Below are positions 1-7,902 of a stretch of DNA of 17,953 nt, in pieces. The stretch covers positions 1-17,953 of the forward strand of contig JASHUD010000055.1 of NCBI GenBank assembly GCA_030040215.1, written 5' to 3'. Every line of letters starts with the position of its first letter. Positions within the stretch are counted from its first letter, which is position 1. The translations under genes were made by a program, and so were the position numbers. The notes under the pieces were generated by a model. That model saw only the letters and a program-made list of their open reading frames with translations, made no database searches and was not told where the DNA came from. Source of the DNA: Methylovirgula sp. GTDB lineage: Bacteria > Pseudomonadota > Alphaproteobacteria > Rhizobiales > Beijerinckiaceae.

Positions 1-582
1 GATTTCGTCGGGCTGAAGGAGCGTGTCGCGAAGATCACAGCGCGCGCCATGCGCGGCGAAATCGCCTTCGAGCCGGCCTTGCGCGAGCGCGTCGCGTCGC
101 TCGCCGGGCTCGATGTCGCCGTCGTCGACAAACTCATCGCCGAGCGGATCACACCTACGCCCGGCGCTATGGCACTCGTTGCGACGATGCGTGCGCACGG
201 CGCGTTCACGGCGCTCGTCACGGGCGGATTCACGCAGTTCACGCGGCCGCTTGCCGAGCGGCTCGGCTTCGATGCGAGCGAAGCCAACATGCTGATCGTC
301 GAAGACGGCAAGTTGACGGGCAAGATCGCCGACCCCGTGCGCGGCGAGTCCGCCAAGCGCGACGCGCTCGTGCGGCTGCGCGCCGAGCTCGGCCTTTTAC
401 CCGCGGAAACGCTCGCCGTGGGCGACGGCGCGAACGACATCGCTATGCTCGCCGAAGCCGGGCTCGGCGTCGCTTTTCATGCGCGGCCCGCCGTCGCCGC
501 GGCGGCCGCGGCGCGGATCGATCATGCCGATCTCACGGCGCTGCTTTATGCGCAGGGCTATCGGCGCGAGGAGTTTCGCTGA
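1..582 (+). CDS. serB: Phosphoserine phosphatase SerB (3' part, cut by window edge)
   Basis: SerB hydrolyses O-phosphoserine to serine, the last step of the phosphorylated serine pathway in the cytoplasm. The frame is open from base 1, so the N-terminal part lies outside the window; 193 residues are visible. The visible part has the HAD-phosphatase motifs expected after the nucleophile motif: the segment KERVAKITARAMRGEIAFE typical of SerB, a TGGFTQF motif II region, a lysine-containing SAKRDAL segment, and the metal-binding GDGANDIAML motif near the end. The nucleophile DxDxT motif should lie upstream of base 1. An internal ATG at 49 is in frame but sits inside the conserved domain and is not the start. 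The gene converges on hslO, and its stop is followed within about 5 bp by a hairpin repeat that could end transcription. Confidence 0.93.
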   Translation, partial: DFVGLKERVAKITARAMRGEIAFEPALRERVASLAGLDVAVVDKLIAERITPTPGAMALVATMRAHGAFTALVTGGFTQFTRPLAERLGFDASEANMLIVEDGKLTGKIADPVRGESAKRDALVRLRAELGLLPAETLAVGDGANDIAMLAEAGLGVAFHARPAVAAAAAARIDHADLTALLYAQGYRREEFR

Positions 583-586
583 GACA

Positions 587-632
587 CCTCTCCCCGCGTG
601 CGGGGAGAGGTCGAGCGAAGCGAGGGTGAGGG
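587..632 (+). repeat. Palindromic interspersed repeat, copy 1 (hairpin plus GGGTGAGGGG tail)
   Basis: A perfect 11-bp inverted repeat, CCTCTCCCCGC at 587-597 and GCGGGGAGAGG at 600-610 with a 2-base centre, is followed by a tail ending in GAGGGTGAGGGG near 621-632. It begins 5 bp after the serB stop. From memory, elements of this type are common between genes in Hyphomicrobiales. At this position it may act as a terminator or mRNA 3'-end stabiliser, although no clear T-run follows. Confidence 0.8.
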
Positions 633-675
633 GCAGGGTGATTAGCTTTTTAGAAGATCGCAGCCAATGCCTCAG

Positions 676-714
676 CCCCTCACCCTAACCCTCTCCCCGC
701 GTGCGGGGAGAGGG
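676..714 (-). repeat. Palindromic interspersed repeat, copy 2, facing copy 1
   Basis: This is a second copy in the opposite orientation. A perfect 12-bp inverted repeat (689-700 and 703-714, 2-base centre) is preceded on the plus strand by CCCCTCACCCTAA, the reverse complement of the tail of copy 1. It starts 5 bp beyond the hslO stop when read in the hslO direction. Each copy therefore sits right behind the stop codon of one of the two convergent genes. The 43 bp between the copies shows nothing recognisable. Confidence 0.8.
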
Positions 715-718
715 AACG

Positions 719-1658
719 TTACTCCAGCTCCGCCGGGTCGAACTCGCGGAAGGTCGAGCAGAACTCGCAGGTGACGCCGATCTTGCCGTCGTCGCCGACC
801 ATGTCGGCGCGCTCCTGCGGCGTGAAGCGGCGTAGCATGTTGGCGATGCGCTGGCGCGAGCAGCGGCACGCGGCTTTGACGCTCTGCGCCGAGAAAACCC
901 GCACGCCGCGCTCGTGGAAGAGCCGGTAGAGCAGCCGCTCGCTCGATAGCATCGGATCGACGAGTTCGTGGTCCTCGACGGTCGCGGCGAGCGTCTTGGC
1001 TTCGACCCAGGCGTCGTTTTCCAGCATTTCCGCCACTGGCGTGCCGGGGGGCGCGTTACCCGGCGGGAGATCGGGATTGCGCGCCGATTCCTCGGGCAGG
1101 AATTGCACCAACAGGCCCCCGGCCCGCCACGCCGTCTCTTTGCCCATGACGTTTTCGGCGACCGCGAGGCGCACAAACGTCGGGATCTGCTCCGATTGGC
1201 GGAAATAGCGGTGCGCCGCTTCCTCGAGCCCTTGGCCCTCGAGCGCGACGATGCCTTGGTAGCGCGACCGGTCGTCGCCCTGCTCGATCGTCAAGGCGAG
1301 ATGACCTCTGCCGAGCAGGTCGGCAGCGTGTTCGGCGAGCCGGCCTTCGTCGAAACGGGCGAAGGCGCGCAGCCGGTCCGGCGCATCGAAATCGACGACG
1401 ATCATGTCGACCGGCCCGTTGCTCTTCGTCTGCAGTTGCAGGCGACCCTCGAATTTCAGCGCCGAGCCGAGCAGCACGGTGAGCGCCGCCGCCTCGCCGA
1501 CGAGACGCGCCACGCGCGGCGGATACTCGTGGCGGGCGAGGATCGCATCGATCGAGGGGCCGAGCCGCACGACCCGGCCGCGCAGATCGAGCGGCGCGAC
1601 GGCGAACGGCAGGACATTGTCGTCGCGCGCTTCGTCGGAAACCGGCCGTGTGCTCGTC

Positions 1659-1666
<8 letters not shown>
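719..1666 (-). CDS. hslO: Redox-regulated chaperone Hsp33
   Basis: Hsp33 is a cytosolic holdase chaperone that is switched on by oxidation and unfolding of a zinc-binding C-terminal region. The 315-residue product has the usual length. Its C-terminal redox switch is intact: C267-R-C269 and C300-E-F-C303, separated by 30 residues, fit the family pattern CxC-x(27-32)-CxxC. The N-terminal folding core contains RLQLQTKSNGPVDMIV, typical of the family. The ATG at 1666 overlaps the argF stop by 8 bp, which points to translational coupling in an argD-argF-hslO operon; this linkage is common in Hyphomicrobiales. No independent promoter is apparent. Confidence 0.95.
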
Positions 1667-2596
<930 letters not shown>

Positions 2597-2600
<4 letters not shown>

Positions 2601-3799
2601 TCGGCGACTCTCTCGTGCGAGAGAGCCTTGCCTGCGACCCGCGCCGCCGTCGCCTCGAGCCGCCGCAGCGCCTCGTCTACCTCCGCTTCGCCGACGATCA
2701 GCGGCGGCAAAAGACGCGCGACGTTGTCGGCGGCCGGAATGAGAACCAGCTTTTCGGCGAGCGCCGCGGCGACGAAATCCTGCACCGGCACGCGCGCCGC
2801 GATGCCGAGCAAGAGGCCTTCGCCGCGGATTTCGGCGATGAGGCCGGGGTTGCGGTCTTTGAGTTCGATCAGCCCCTGTTTTAAACGCTTGCCCATCGCC
2901 GCCACGTGCCCGAGAAAACCGTCGCCGAGAATGACGTCGAGCACGGCATTGCCCGCCGAGGTCGCCAACGGATTGCCGCCGAAGGTCGTACCGTGCGTCC
3001 CGACGCTCATCCCTTTGCCCGCCTCGGCAGTCACCAGGAAAGCGCCGAGCGGAAAGCCGCCACCGAGCCCTTTGGCGAGCGCCATGATGTCCGGCGTAAT
3101 CCCGGCGTGTTCATACGCGAAGAGCTTGCCGGTTCGGCCCATGCCGGTCTGCACCTCGTCGAGAATGAGGAGCAGACCGTGCTCGTCGCACAACTGGCGT
3201 ATGGCTTTAAGATGGGCGAGCGGGATCGCCCGGATCCCGCCCTCACCCTGGATCGCCTCGATCAAGATCGCCCCGGTTTGCGGCCCGATCGCGGCCCTGA
3301 GCGCGGCGAGATCGGCAAACGGCACCTGATCGAAGCCCTCGAGCTTCGGCCCGAAGCCCTCGAGATATTTCGGATTGCCGCCGGCGGTCACGGCGGCGAG
3401 GGTGCGGCCGTGAAACGCGCCTTGCATCGTGACGATGCGGAATTTTTCCGGATGGCCGCTGACAAAATGATATTTGCGCGCGGTCTTGATCGCACCTTCG
3501 ATCGCCTCGGTCCCGGAGTTGGTGAAGAAGACGAAATCGGCAAAACTCGCCTCGGCGAGCCGGCGGCCGAGAAGTTCGGCCTGCGGAATCTCGAAGAGGT
3601 TCGAGACGTGCCAGAGCTTCCGGGCCTGCGCGGTCAACGCTTTGACGAGATGCGGATGATTGTGGCCGAGACTCGACACGGCGATGCCGGCGCCGAAATC
3701 GAGAAAGCGTTCGCCTGCGGTCGAGATGAGCCATGCTCCTTCGCCGCGTTCGAACGCGAGCTTGGCGCGCGCATAGGTGGGAAGCAGCGACGAACTCAC
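2597..3799 (-). CDS. argD: Acetylornithine aminotransferase (class III, PLP-dependent)
   Basis: ArgD transfers an amino group between glutamate and N-acetylglutamate semialdehyde in arginine synthesis. The family can also act on the succinyl-diaminopimelate step of lysine synthesis. I start it at the GTG at 3799 (400 residues), because a GGAG lies 7 bases upstream and the product then begins SSSLLPTYARAKLAFERGEG, as in relatives. The frame stays open upstream to an ATG at 4069, but those 90 extra codons have no homology I recognise and no ribosome site. Motifs include the phosphate-site NSGTEA, GAFHGRT, LDEVQTGMGRTG, the PLP lysine in ALAKGLGGGFP (K243) and THGTTFGGNPL. The gene is first in the argD-argF-hslO operon, with a promoter near 3915-3943. 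Confidence 0.94.
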
Positions 3800-3879
3800 G
3801 GAAAGGCTCCGGTATGCGGCGCCGGCCGGCCTCTTCCGGCGCGCTCCAATCGGCCGCGGGCAAACCCCAAAATCAAAGT

Positions 3880-3900
3880 GCCGCCCCCGAAAGGAGCGGC
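3880..3900 (-). promoter_or_regulatory. Hairpin in the argD 5' leader (attenuator-like)
   Basis: Read in the argD direction, GCCGC..GCGGC arms with a CC/GG inner stem and one mismatch close on a short TTTC-type loop. They are followed by the T-rich stretch ACTTTGATTTTGG. It would lie within about 30 nt of the predicted argD transcript start, some 80 nt ahead of the GTG. This looks like a weak intrinsic terminator or attenuator. I see no leader peptide, so regulation is only a possibility. Confidence 0.35.
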
Positions 3901-3905
3901 AGCAT

Positions 3906-3938
3906 CCGATCGGCACTTTAAGGACCTTGCCCGATCGG
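3906..3938. promoter_or_regulatory. Two CCGATCGG palindromes within the argD promoter (candidate operator)
   Basis: The same 8-bp palindrome occurs at 3906-3913 and 3931-3938, 25 bp apart. One overlaps the edge of the -35 and the spacer of the predicted argD promoter; the other lies at the predicted transcript start. Paired palindromes on either side of a -10 are a typical layout for a repressor. The protein that would bind is unknown, and GATCGG-type sequences are not rare in this genome. Confidence 0.35.
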
Positions 3939-3943
3939 GTCAA
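3915..3943 (-). promoter_or_regulatory. Predicted sigma70-type promoter of argD-argF-hslO
   Basis: On the minus strand TTGACC (3943-3938) is followed after 17 bases by TAAAGT (3920-3915). The -35 matches the consensus at five of six positions and the -10 at four of six, with ideal spacing. The transcript would begin near 3908 and leave a leader of about 110 nt before the argD GTG. This is the best promoter match I found in the intergenic region. Confidence 0.6.
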
Positions 3944-4000
3944 ATTTTTGCGCCCCCCGGCATGGCATCGGCAAAAACCGAGCATGGTCCGAACCTGCTG

Positions 4001-4024
4001 TTGAAAACGCTGCCGCGTTTTCAA
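4001..4024. repeat. Perfect 10-bp inverted repeat between argD and gcrA
   Basis: TTGAAAACGC (4001-4010) and GCGTTTTCAA (4015-4024) are exact reverse complements separated by TGCC. The element lies in the middle of the divergent region, just upstream of the candidate gcrA promoter. It has no trailing T-run in either direction, so it looks more like a protein-binding site than a terminator. Confidence 0.7.
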
Positions 4025-4030
4025 GGACGC

Positions 4031-4058
4031 TTGCGCAAGATTCAACGGGTAGTATAGC
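4031..4058 (+). promoter_or_regulatory. Candidate gcrA promoter with an internal GANTC site
   Basis: TTGCGC (4031-4036) and TATAGC (4053-4058) are separated by 16 bases. A GATTC (4039-4043), a CcrM methylation site of the GANTC type, lies in the spacer. A second GATTC is at 4200-4204, just before the ribosome site. The hexamers are moderate matches, so the promoter call is tentative. It implies a gcrA leader of about 155 nt. Confidence 0.35.
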
Positions 4059-4209
4059 TTTCTTTCCATCGACTACGATATCTCGCGTGCGGCGGACCTT
4101 TCATGCGTATGCTTATCGCCGGTTCCCGGCGGACGTCGGTTGCTGATTTGTGCGGAAGTGTGCCGCTGCGTCGCGTTGATCGCGTTCAGGCTCGCTTTTG
4201 ATTCAGATC

Positions 4210-4216
4210 GAGGAGG
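4210..4216 (+). promoter_or_regulatory. Strong ribosome binding site deciding the gcrA start
   Basis: GAGGAGG at 4210-4216 lies 5 bases before the ATG at 4222. It excludes the upstream in-frame start at 4198, which would place this site inside the coding region. Confidence 0.85.
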
Positions 4217-4221
4217 ACGTC

Positions 4222-4743
4222 ATGTCCTGGACCGACGAACGAGTGGAACTCCTGCGCAAACTCTGGCTCGACGGACTGAGCGCCAGCCAGATCGCGCATG
4301 AGCTTGCCAACGGCATTACCCGCAACGCGGTGATCGGCAAGGTGCATCGCTTGGGGCTATCGGGCCGCGTCAAGAGCGCCGCGCCGGCGAGTTCGCGGCC
4401 GCGTCCCAAGACGATGCGTCCGGCCCATATGCGCGCGAGCGGGCTGTCGATGCGCGGCAACACGGCTCTCGCCCTGAAACCGCAGATGCTGGAAGCGCCG
4501 CAGCCGATCGAAGAGATCGTCATCCCGATTTCCGAGATGGTGACGATCATGGAGTTGAAAGAATCGATGTGCCGCTGGCCGGTTGGCGATCCGACCAGCG
4601 CCGAGTTCCGTTTCTGCGGCGCCAAGAAAGCGGCGATCGGAACGGGCCCCTACTGCCCCTATCATAGCCGCATCGCCTATCAGCCGCTGCAGGAACGCCG
4701 GCGCGACCGGGAACGCGAGCGGCGGATGCAGAAGCTGGCGTAA
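4222..4743 (+). CDS. gcrA: Cell-cycle transcriptional regulator GcrA
   Basis: GcrA is an alphaproteobacterial sigma70 cofactor that stimulates promoters carrying CcrM-methylated GANTC sites, timing replication and division genes. The 173-residue product starts MSWTDERVELLRKLWLDG and continues into TRNAVIGKVHRLGLSGR, the highly conserved N-terminal DNA-binding domain (about residues 1-50). A variable linker follows. The C-terminal sigma-interacting part has CRWPVGDP, FRFCGA and GPYCPYHSR. The start at 4222 is fixed by the GAGGAGG ribosome site. The gene is transcribed away from argD and converges on phoB, with only 20 bp between the two stop codons. Confidence 0.96.
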   Translation: MSWTDERVELLRKLWLDGLSASQIAHELANGITRNAVIGKVHRLGLSGRVKSAAPASSRPRPKTMRPAHMRASGLSMRGNTALALKPQMLEAPQPIEEIVIPISEMVTIMELKESMCRWPVGDPTSAEFRFCGAKKAAIGTGPYCPYHSRIAYQPLQERRRDRERERRMQKLA

Positions 4744-4746
4744 AAG

Positions 4747-4763
4747 CCGGCGCGCCGCGCCGA
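4747..4763. terminator. GC-rich palindrome between convergent gcrA and phoB
   Basis: GGCGCG and CGCGCC (4749-4754, 4756-4761) form a near-continuous palindrome in the 20 bp between the two stop codons. The AAAA after the gcrA stop would give a T-run for phoB transcripts, which reach it from the other side. With so short a loop it is at best a weak bidirectional terminator. Confidence 0.25.
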
Positions 4764-5528
4764 TCAATCCGATTTGCCGAACGTCTCGTCGAAGGAATAA
4801 CCGGCGCCGCGGATGGTGCGGATCGGATCGCGTTCGCCGGCAAGCGCCAAGGCTTTGCGCAACCGCCCGACATGCACATCGACGGTGCGCTCGTCGATCT
4901 CGGCTGAGAGCCCCCAGATGCTGTCGAGTAATTGGGCGCGCGAGAAGACGCGGCCCGGCTTGCCCATGAGATATTCGAGCAGGCGAAATTCGGTCGGACC
5001 GAGATGGACGTTGCGCGAACTGCGCACGACTCGCCAATTCTCGCGGTCGAGGGCGATATCGCCGGCGATCAAAAGCGCCGCCACCCGGTCCGGACGCGAG
5101 CGGCGCAACAGGGCGCGCACCCGCGCCATGAGTTCGGGCACCGAGAATGGCTTGACGATGTAATCGTCGGCGCCGATCGTCAGGCCGCGTACCCGTTCGC
5201 TTTCGTCGCCGCGCGCGGTGAGCATGATGACGGGTAACGTGCGGGTCGCTTCGCGCGCCCGCATACGCCGGCAGATTTCGAAGCCCGACACGCTGGGCAG
5301 CATCCAATCCAGGATGACGAGATCGGGGGGCGATTCGATGAGCCGCAGCTCCGCTTCATCGCCGCGTTCGACGCGTTCGACGGCAAATCCCTCGGCCTCG
5401 AGATTGTAGGCCAGCAGCAGGCTTAACGCGGCCTCGTCCTCGACGACGAGAATGCGCGGCGGCGCGGCGGCGGAGCCGGGCCGGGGAGTCCGGCTGTCGG
5501 AGGCCGGTTGGGCGCTGATCTCATTCAT
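4764..5528 (-). CDS. phoB: Phosphate regulon response regulator PhoB
   Basis: PhoB is the OmpR-family regulator that, once phosphorylated by PhoR, binds Pho boxes and activates phosphate-starvation genes. The 254-residue product has a receiver domain (about 25-140) with acidic residues in VVEDE, phospho-acceptor D74 in LVILDWMLP, the T/S switch in MLTARGD and conserved K126 in VKPFSV. A winged-helix DNA-binding domain follows (about 150-250), with GPTEFRLLEYLM, RAQLLDSIWG and RTVDVHVGRLRKAL. The ATG at 5528 adds about 24 residues rich in Pro, Ala and Ser before the receiver domain, longer than usual. No better start exists in frame, but the ribosome site is weak, so the start is less certain. 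The gene follows phoU by 10 bp and is last in the cluster. Confidence 0.94.
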   Translation of the reverse strand: MNEISAQPASDSRTPRPGSAAAPPRILVVEDEAALSLLLAYNLEAEGFAVERVERGDEAELRLIESPPDLVILDWMLPSVSGFEICRRMRAREATRTLPVIMLTARGDESERVRGLTIGADDYIVKPFSVPELMARVRALLRRSRPDRVAALLIAGDIALDRENWRVVRSSRNVHLGPTEFRLLEYLMGKPGRVFSRAQLLDSIWGLSAEIDERTVDVHVGRLRKALALAGERDPIRTIRGAGYSFDETFGKSD

Positions 5529-5538
5529 GGGTCATCGC

Positions 5539-6252
5539 TCACTTGCTGGTTTGAAAGTCGGCAGCCGGAGAAGGGCCTTTCGGGCGATCCATCGGCAGAA
5601 CTTCTCCGCTAACGAGATAGACCACGGTCTCGGCGATGTTGGTGCAGTGATCGCCGATCCGCTCGATGTTCTTGGAAACGAACAGCAGATGCGCGCAAAA
5701 AGAAATGTTGCGCGGGTCTTCCATCATGAACGTCAAGAGGTCGCGGAACACCGAGTCCTCCAGCGCGTCGAGTTCAACGTCGTTCGTCCACACTTGGCGG
5801 GCGCGGTCGGCATCGCGCAGCGCATAGGCGTCGAGCACGTCCTTGAGCAGCATCGCCGCGGTCTCGTGCATCGATTTCAGGCCGATAATGGCGCGCTGCA
5901 TGCGCGTCTCGGCAGAAAGCTTCAGGGCGCGTTTGGCGATGTTCTTGGCGAGATCGCCGACCCGCTCGAGGTCGCCGGAGATGCGGATCGCCGCGACGAT
6001 CTCGCGCAAATCGGCGGCAAGCGGCTGGCGGCGGGCGATCGTCATAATCGCCTGTTCCTCGATCTCGCGCTGCAAGACATCGAGCCGGAGATCGCAGGCG
6101 ATCGTGGCGCGAGCGAGATCGCCGTCATAACCGGCAAGCGCGTCCATCCCGTCGCTCAGCATCTTTTCGGCGATGCCGCCCATCTCGGCGATCTTGCGGC
6201 CGAGCGCTTCGAGCTCGGCGTCATAGGCCCTGACGGTATGAGAATCGGTCAT
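5539..6252 (-). CDS. phoU: Phosphate signalling protein PhoU
   Basis: PhoU is a cytoplasmic helical protein that connects the PstSCAB transporter to PhoR and keeps the Pho regulon off when phosphate is plentiful. The 237-residue product has the two three-helix repeats of the family. The metal-binding E/D patterns are visible in the first repeat (ADLREIVAAIRISGDLERVGDLAKNIA split over its helices) and in the second (SKNIERIGDHCTNIAETV). Length is normal. It begins 26 bp after the pstB stop and ends 10 bp before phoB, in the conserved order pstSCAB-phoU-phoB, so co-transcription is very likely. Confidence 0.96.
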   Translation of the reverse strand: MTDSHTVRAYDAELEALGRKIAEMGGIAEKMLSDGMDALAGYDGDLARATIACDLRLDVLQREIEEQAIMTIARRQPLAADLREIVAAIRISGDLERVGDLAKNIAKRALKLSAETRMQRAIIGLKSMHETAAMLLKDVLDAYALRDADRARQVWTNDVELDALEDSVFRDLLTFMMEDPRNISFCAHLLFVSKNIERIGDHCTNIAETVVYLVSGEVLPMDRPKGPSPAADFQTSK

Positions 6253-6278
6253 GGCGGTGTCCTGGAATCCTCTATAGG

Positions 6279-7064
6279 TCAGCCGAATCTGCCGGTGATG
6301 TAGTTTTGCGTCCGCGGATTTTCCGGCAGCGTGAAAAGTTGTGTCGTCGTCGCAAACTCGACGAGTTCGCCGAGGTACATGAACGCGGCGTATTCCGATA
6401 CGCGCGCCGCCTGCTGCATATTATGCGTGACGATGGCGATCGTATAATTCTCCTTCAGTTCGTCGATCAGTTCCTCGACCTTGGCTGTGGAAATCGGATC
6501 GAGCGCCGAACAAGGCTCGTCGAACAAAATGACTTCGGGATGAATGGCGACGGTGCGGGCGATGCACAGCCGCTGCTGCTGGCCGCCGGAGAGCGACAGG
6601 CCGCTGGCATGCAGCTTTCCCTGCACCTCGTCCCAGATGCCGGCGCCGCGCAGCGCCGTCTCGACGCGGCCGTCGAGCTCCGACTTCGGCAGCTTTTCGT
6701 AAAGTCTTATGCCAAAGGCGATGTTGTCGTAGATCGACATCGGGAATGGCGTCGGCTTTTGGAATACCATGCCGACGCGCGCGCGCAGCAAATTAAGGTC
6801 CTGCTGCGGATCGAGAATATTACGGCCGTCGAGCAACACTTCGCCCTCGGCGCGTTGGTGGGGATAAAGGTCGTACATGCGGTTTAAGACGCGCAGAAAC
6901 GTCGATTTTCCGCAGCCAGAGGGGCCGATCAGCGCCGTCACCTTGTTGGTATAGAGGGGCAGGTTGACGTTCCTCAAGGCCAATTGGTCGCCGTAGAAGA
7001 ATTGCAGGTTGTTGACGGCAATCTTCGTGGGGAGCTCGTTCTTTACGGTGACGCCGCTGGTCAT
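6279..7064 (-). CDS. pstB: Phosphate ABC transporter ATP-binding protein PstB
   Basis: PstB is the ATPase of the high-affinity phosphate importer. I start it at the ATG at 7064 (261 residues), because this overlaps the pstA stop as ATGA and is preceded by a GGGGAG ribosome site. The frame continues upstream to 7163 inside pstA and that part is not needed. Motifs: Walker A GPSGCGKST (47-55), Q-loop VFQKPTPFPMS, signature LSGGQQQR (158-165), Walker B VILFDEP (178-184), D-loop SALDP and H-loop IVTHNMQQA. These are characteristic of the PstB subfamily. Confidence 0.97.
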   Translation of the reverse strand: MTSGVTVKNELPTKIAVNNLQFFYGDQLALRNVNLPLYTNKVTALIGPSGCGKSTFLRVLNRMYDLYPHQRAEGEVLLDGRNILDPQQDLNLLRARVGMVFQKPTPFPMSIYDNIAFGIRLYEKLPKSELDGRVETALRGAGIWDEVQGKLHASGLSLSGGQQQRLCIARTVAIHPEVILFDEPCSALDPISTAKVEELIDELKENYTIAIVTHNMQQAARVSEYAAFMYLGELVEFATTTQLFTLPENPRTQNYITGRFG

Positions 7065-7900
7065 CTTGAACTCCCCTTGGAACCCAGCACGCGTGCGAAG
7101 ATCGACAGAGCGAGCACGGCGAAGGTGATGATCAAAGCGCCGCTCCAGGCGAGGCTTTGCCATGCTTTATAGGGACTCATCGCGAACTGGAAGATGATCG
7201 CCGGGAGGCTCGCCATCGGCGCGTTGAGGTCGGTGCTGAAGAACTGGTTGTTGAGCGCCGTGAAAAGCAATGGCGCCGTTTCGCCGCTGACCCGGGCGAC
7301 GGCGAGAAGCACGCCGGTGATCAGCCCGGCGCGGGCCGCGCGGTAGGCGACCTTGCGGATTACTGTGGAACGCGGCAGGCCGAGCGCGCTCGCCGCTTCG
7401 CGCAGCGGCGCTGGAACGAGCAACAGCATATCTTCGGTGGTACGTACGACGACCGGCACCACGATGACGGCGAGCGCCACGGCGCCGGCGATTCCGGAAA
7501 AATGCCCCATGCGGGTCACCATGACCTCGTAGACGAACAGACCGATGACGATCGAAGGAGCGCTGAGCAGAATATCGTTGATGAAGCGGACGACGAAGGT
7601 GAGCTTCGTATGCCGCCCGTATTCGGCCATATAGGTGCCGGCAAAGACGCCGAGCGGCGTGCCGATGGCGACGCCGAGCCCAGTCATGATCAGGCTGCCG
7701 GCGATGGCATTCAACAATCCGCCGCTCTGGTCCGGCGGCGGCGTCATCTGCGTGAAGACCGCGAGCGAAAGGCCGCCCGCGCCGCGCCATAGCAATGTCG
7801 CGAGGATGATGACGAGCCAGCCCAAGCCGAATGCCGCCGAGGCATAACAGAGGCTGAGCCAAATGGCGTTGCTGCGGCGGCGCGAGGTGTAGACGGCCAT
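7061..7900 (-). CDS. pstA: Phosphate ABC transporter permease PstA
   Basis: PstA is one of the two inner-membrane permeases of the Pst importer. The 279-residue product starts with a short basic cytoplasmic tail, then a hydrophobic segment at about 14-38, and several more helices. The ABC-permease coupling loop is in LREAASALGLPRSTVIRKVAYR (split by family convention at EAA and G). It pairs with PstC, whose stop lies 2 bp upstream of this ATG, and with PstB, whose start overlaps its stop by 4 bp. Confidence 0.95.
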   Translation of the reverse strand: MAVYTSRRRSNAIWLSLCYASAAFGLGWLVIILATLLWRGAGGLSLAVFTQMTPPPDQSGGLLNAIAGSLIMTGLGVAIGTPLGVFAGTYMAEYGRHTKLTFVVRFINDILLSAPSIVIGLFVYEVMVTRMGHFSGIAGAVALAVIVVPVVVRTTEDMLLLVPAPLREAASALGLPRSTVIRKVAYRAARAGLITGVLLAVARVSGETAPLLFTALNNQFFSTDLNAPMASLPAIIFQFAMSPYKAWQSLAWSGALIITFAVLALSIFARVLGSKGSSR

Positions 7901-7902
7901 AT

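Larger units (their letters stand above)
3800..4221. other. Divergent argD/gcrA intergenic region
   Basis: This 422-bp stretch is the longest without a convincing gene. It holds the argD ribosome site (GGAG at 3807-3810), the leader hairpin, the argD promoter and paired palindromes, the 10-bp inverted repeat and the candidate gcrA promoter. From about 4060 to 4209 I see nothing specific beyond an unstructured gcrA leader. The open frame reading out of argD to 4069 has no ribosome site and is not treated as coding. Confidence 0.7.

Noticed and set aside
585..714. CRISPR array
   Set aside because: There are only two copies, in opposite orientation, with no regular spacers and no cas genes.
3800..4069. 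90-codon N-terminal extension of argD beginning at an ATG at 4069
   Set aside because: There is no ribosome site and no resemblance to the family, it covers the predicted argD promoter, and a GTG with a good ribosome site lies at 3799.
4198..4221. Upstream gcrA start at 4198
   Set aside because: It would encode the ribosome site GAGGAGG within the protein; all GcrA relatives begin at MSWTDERV.
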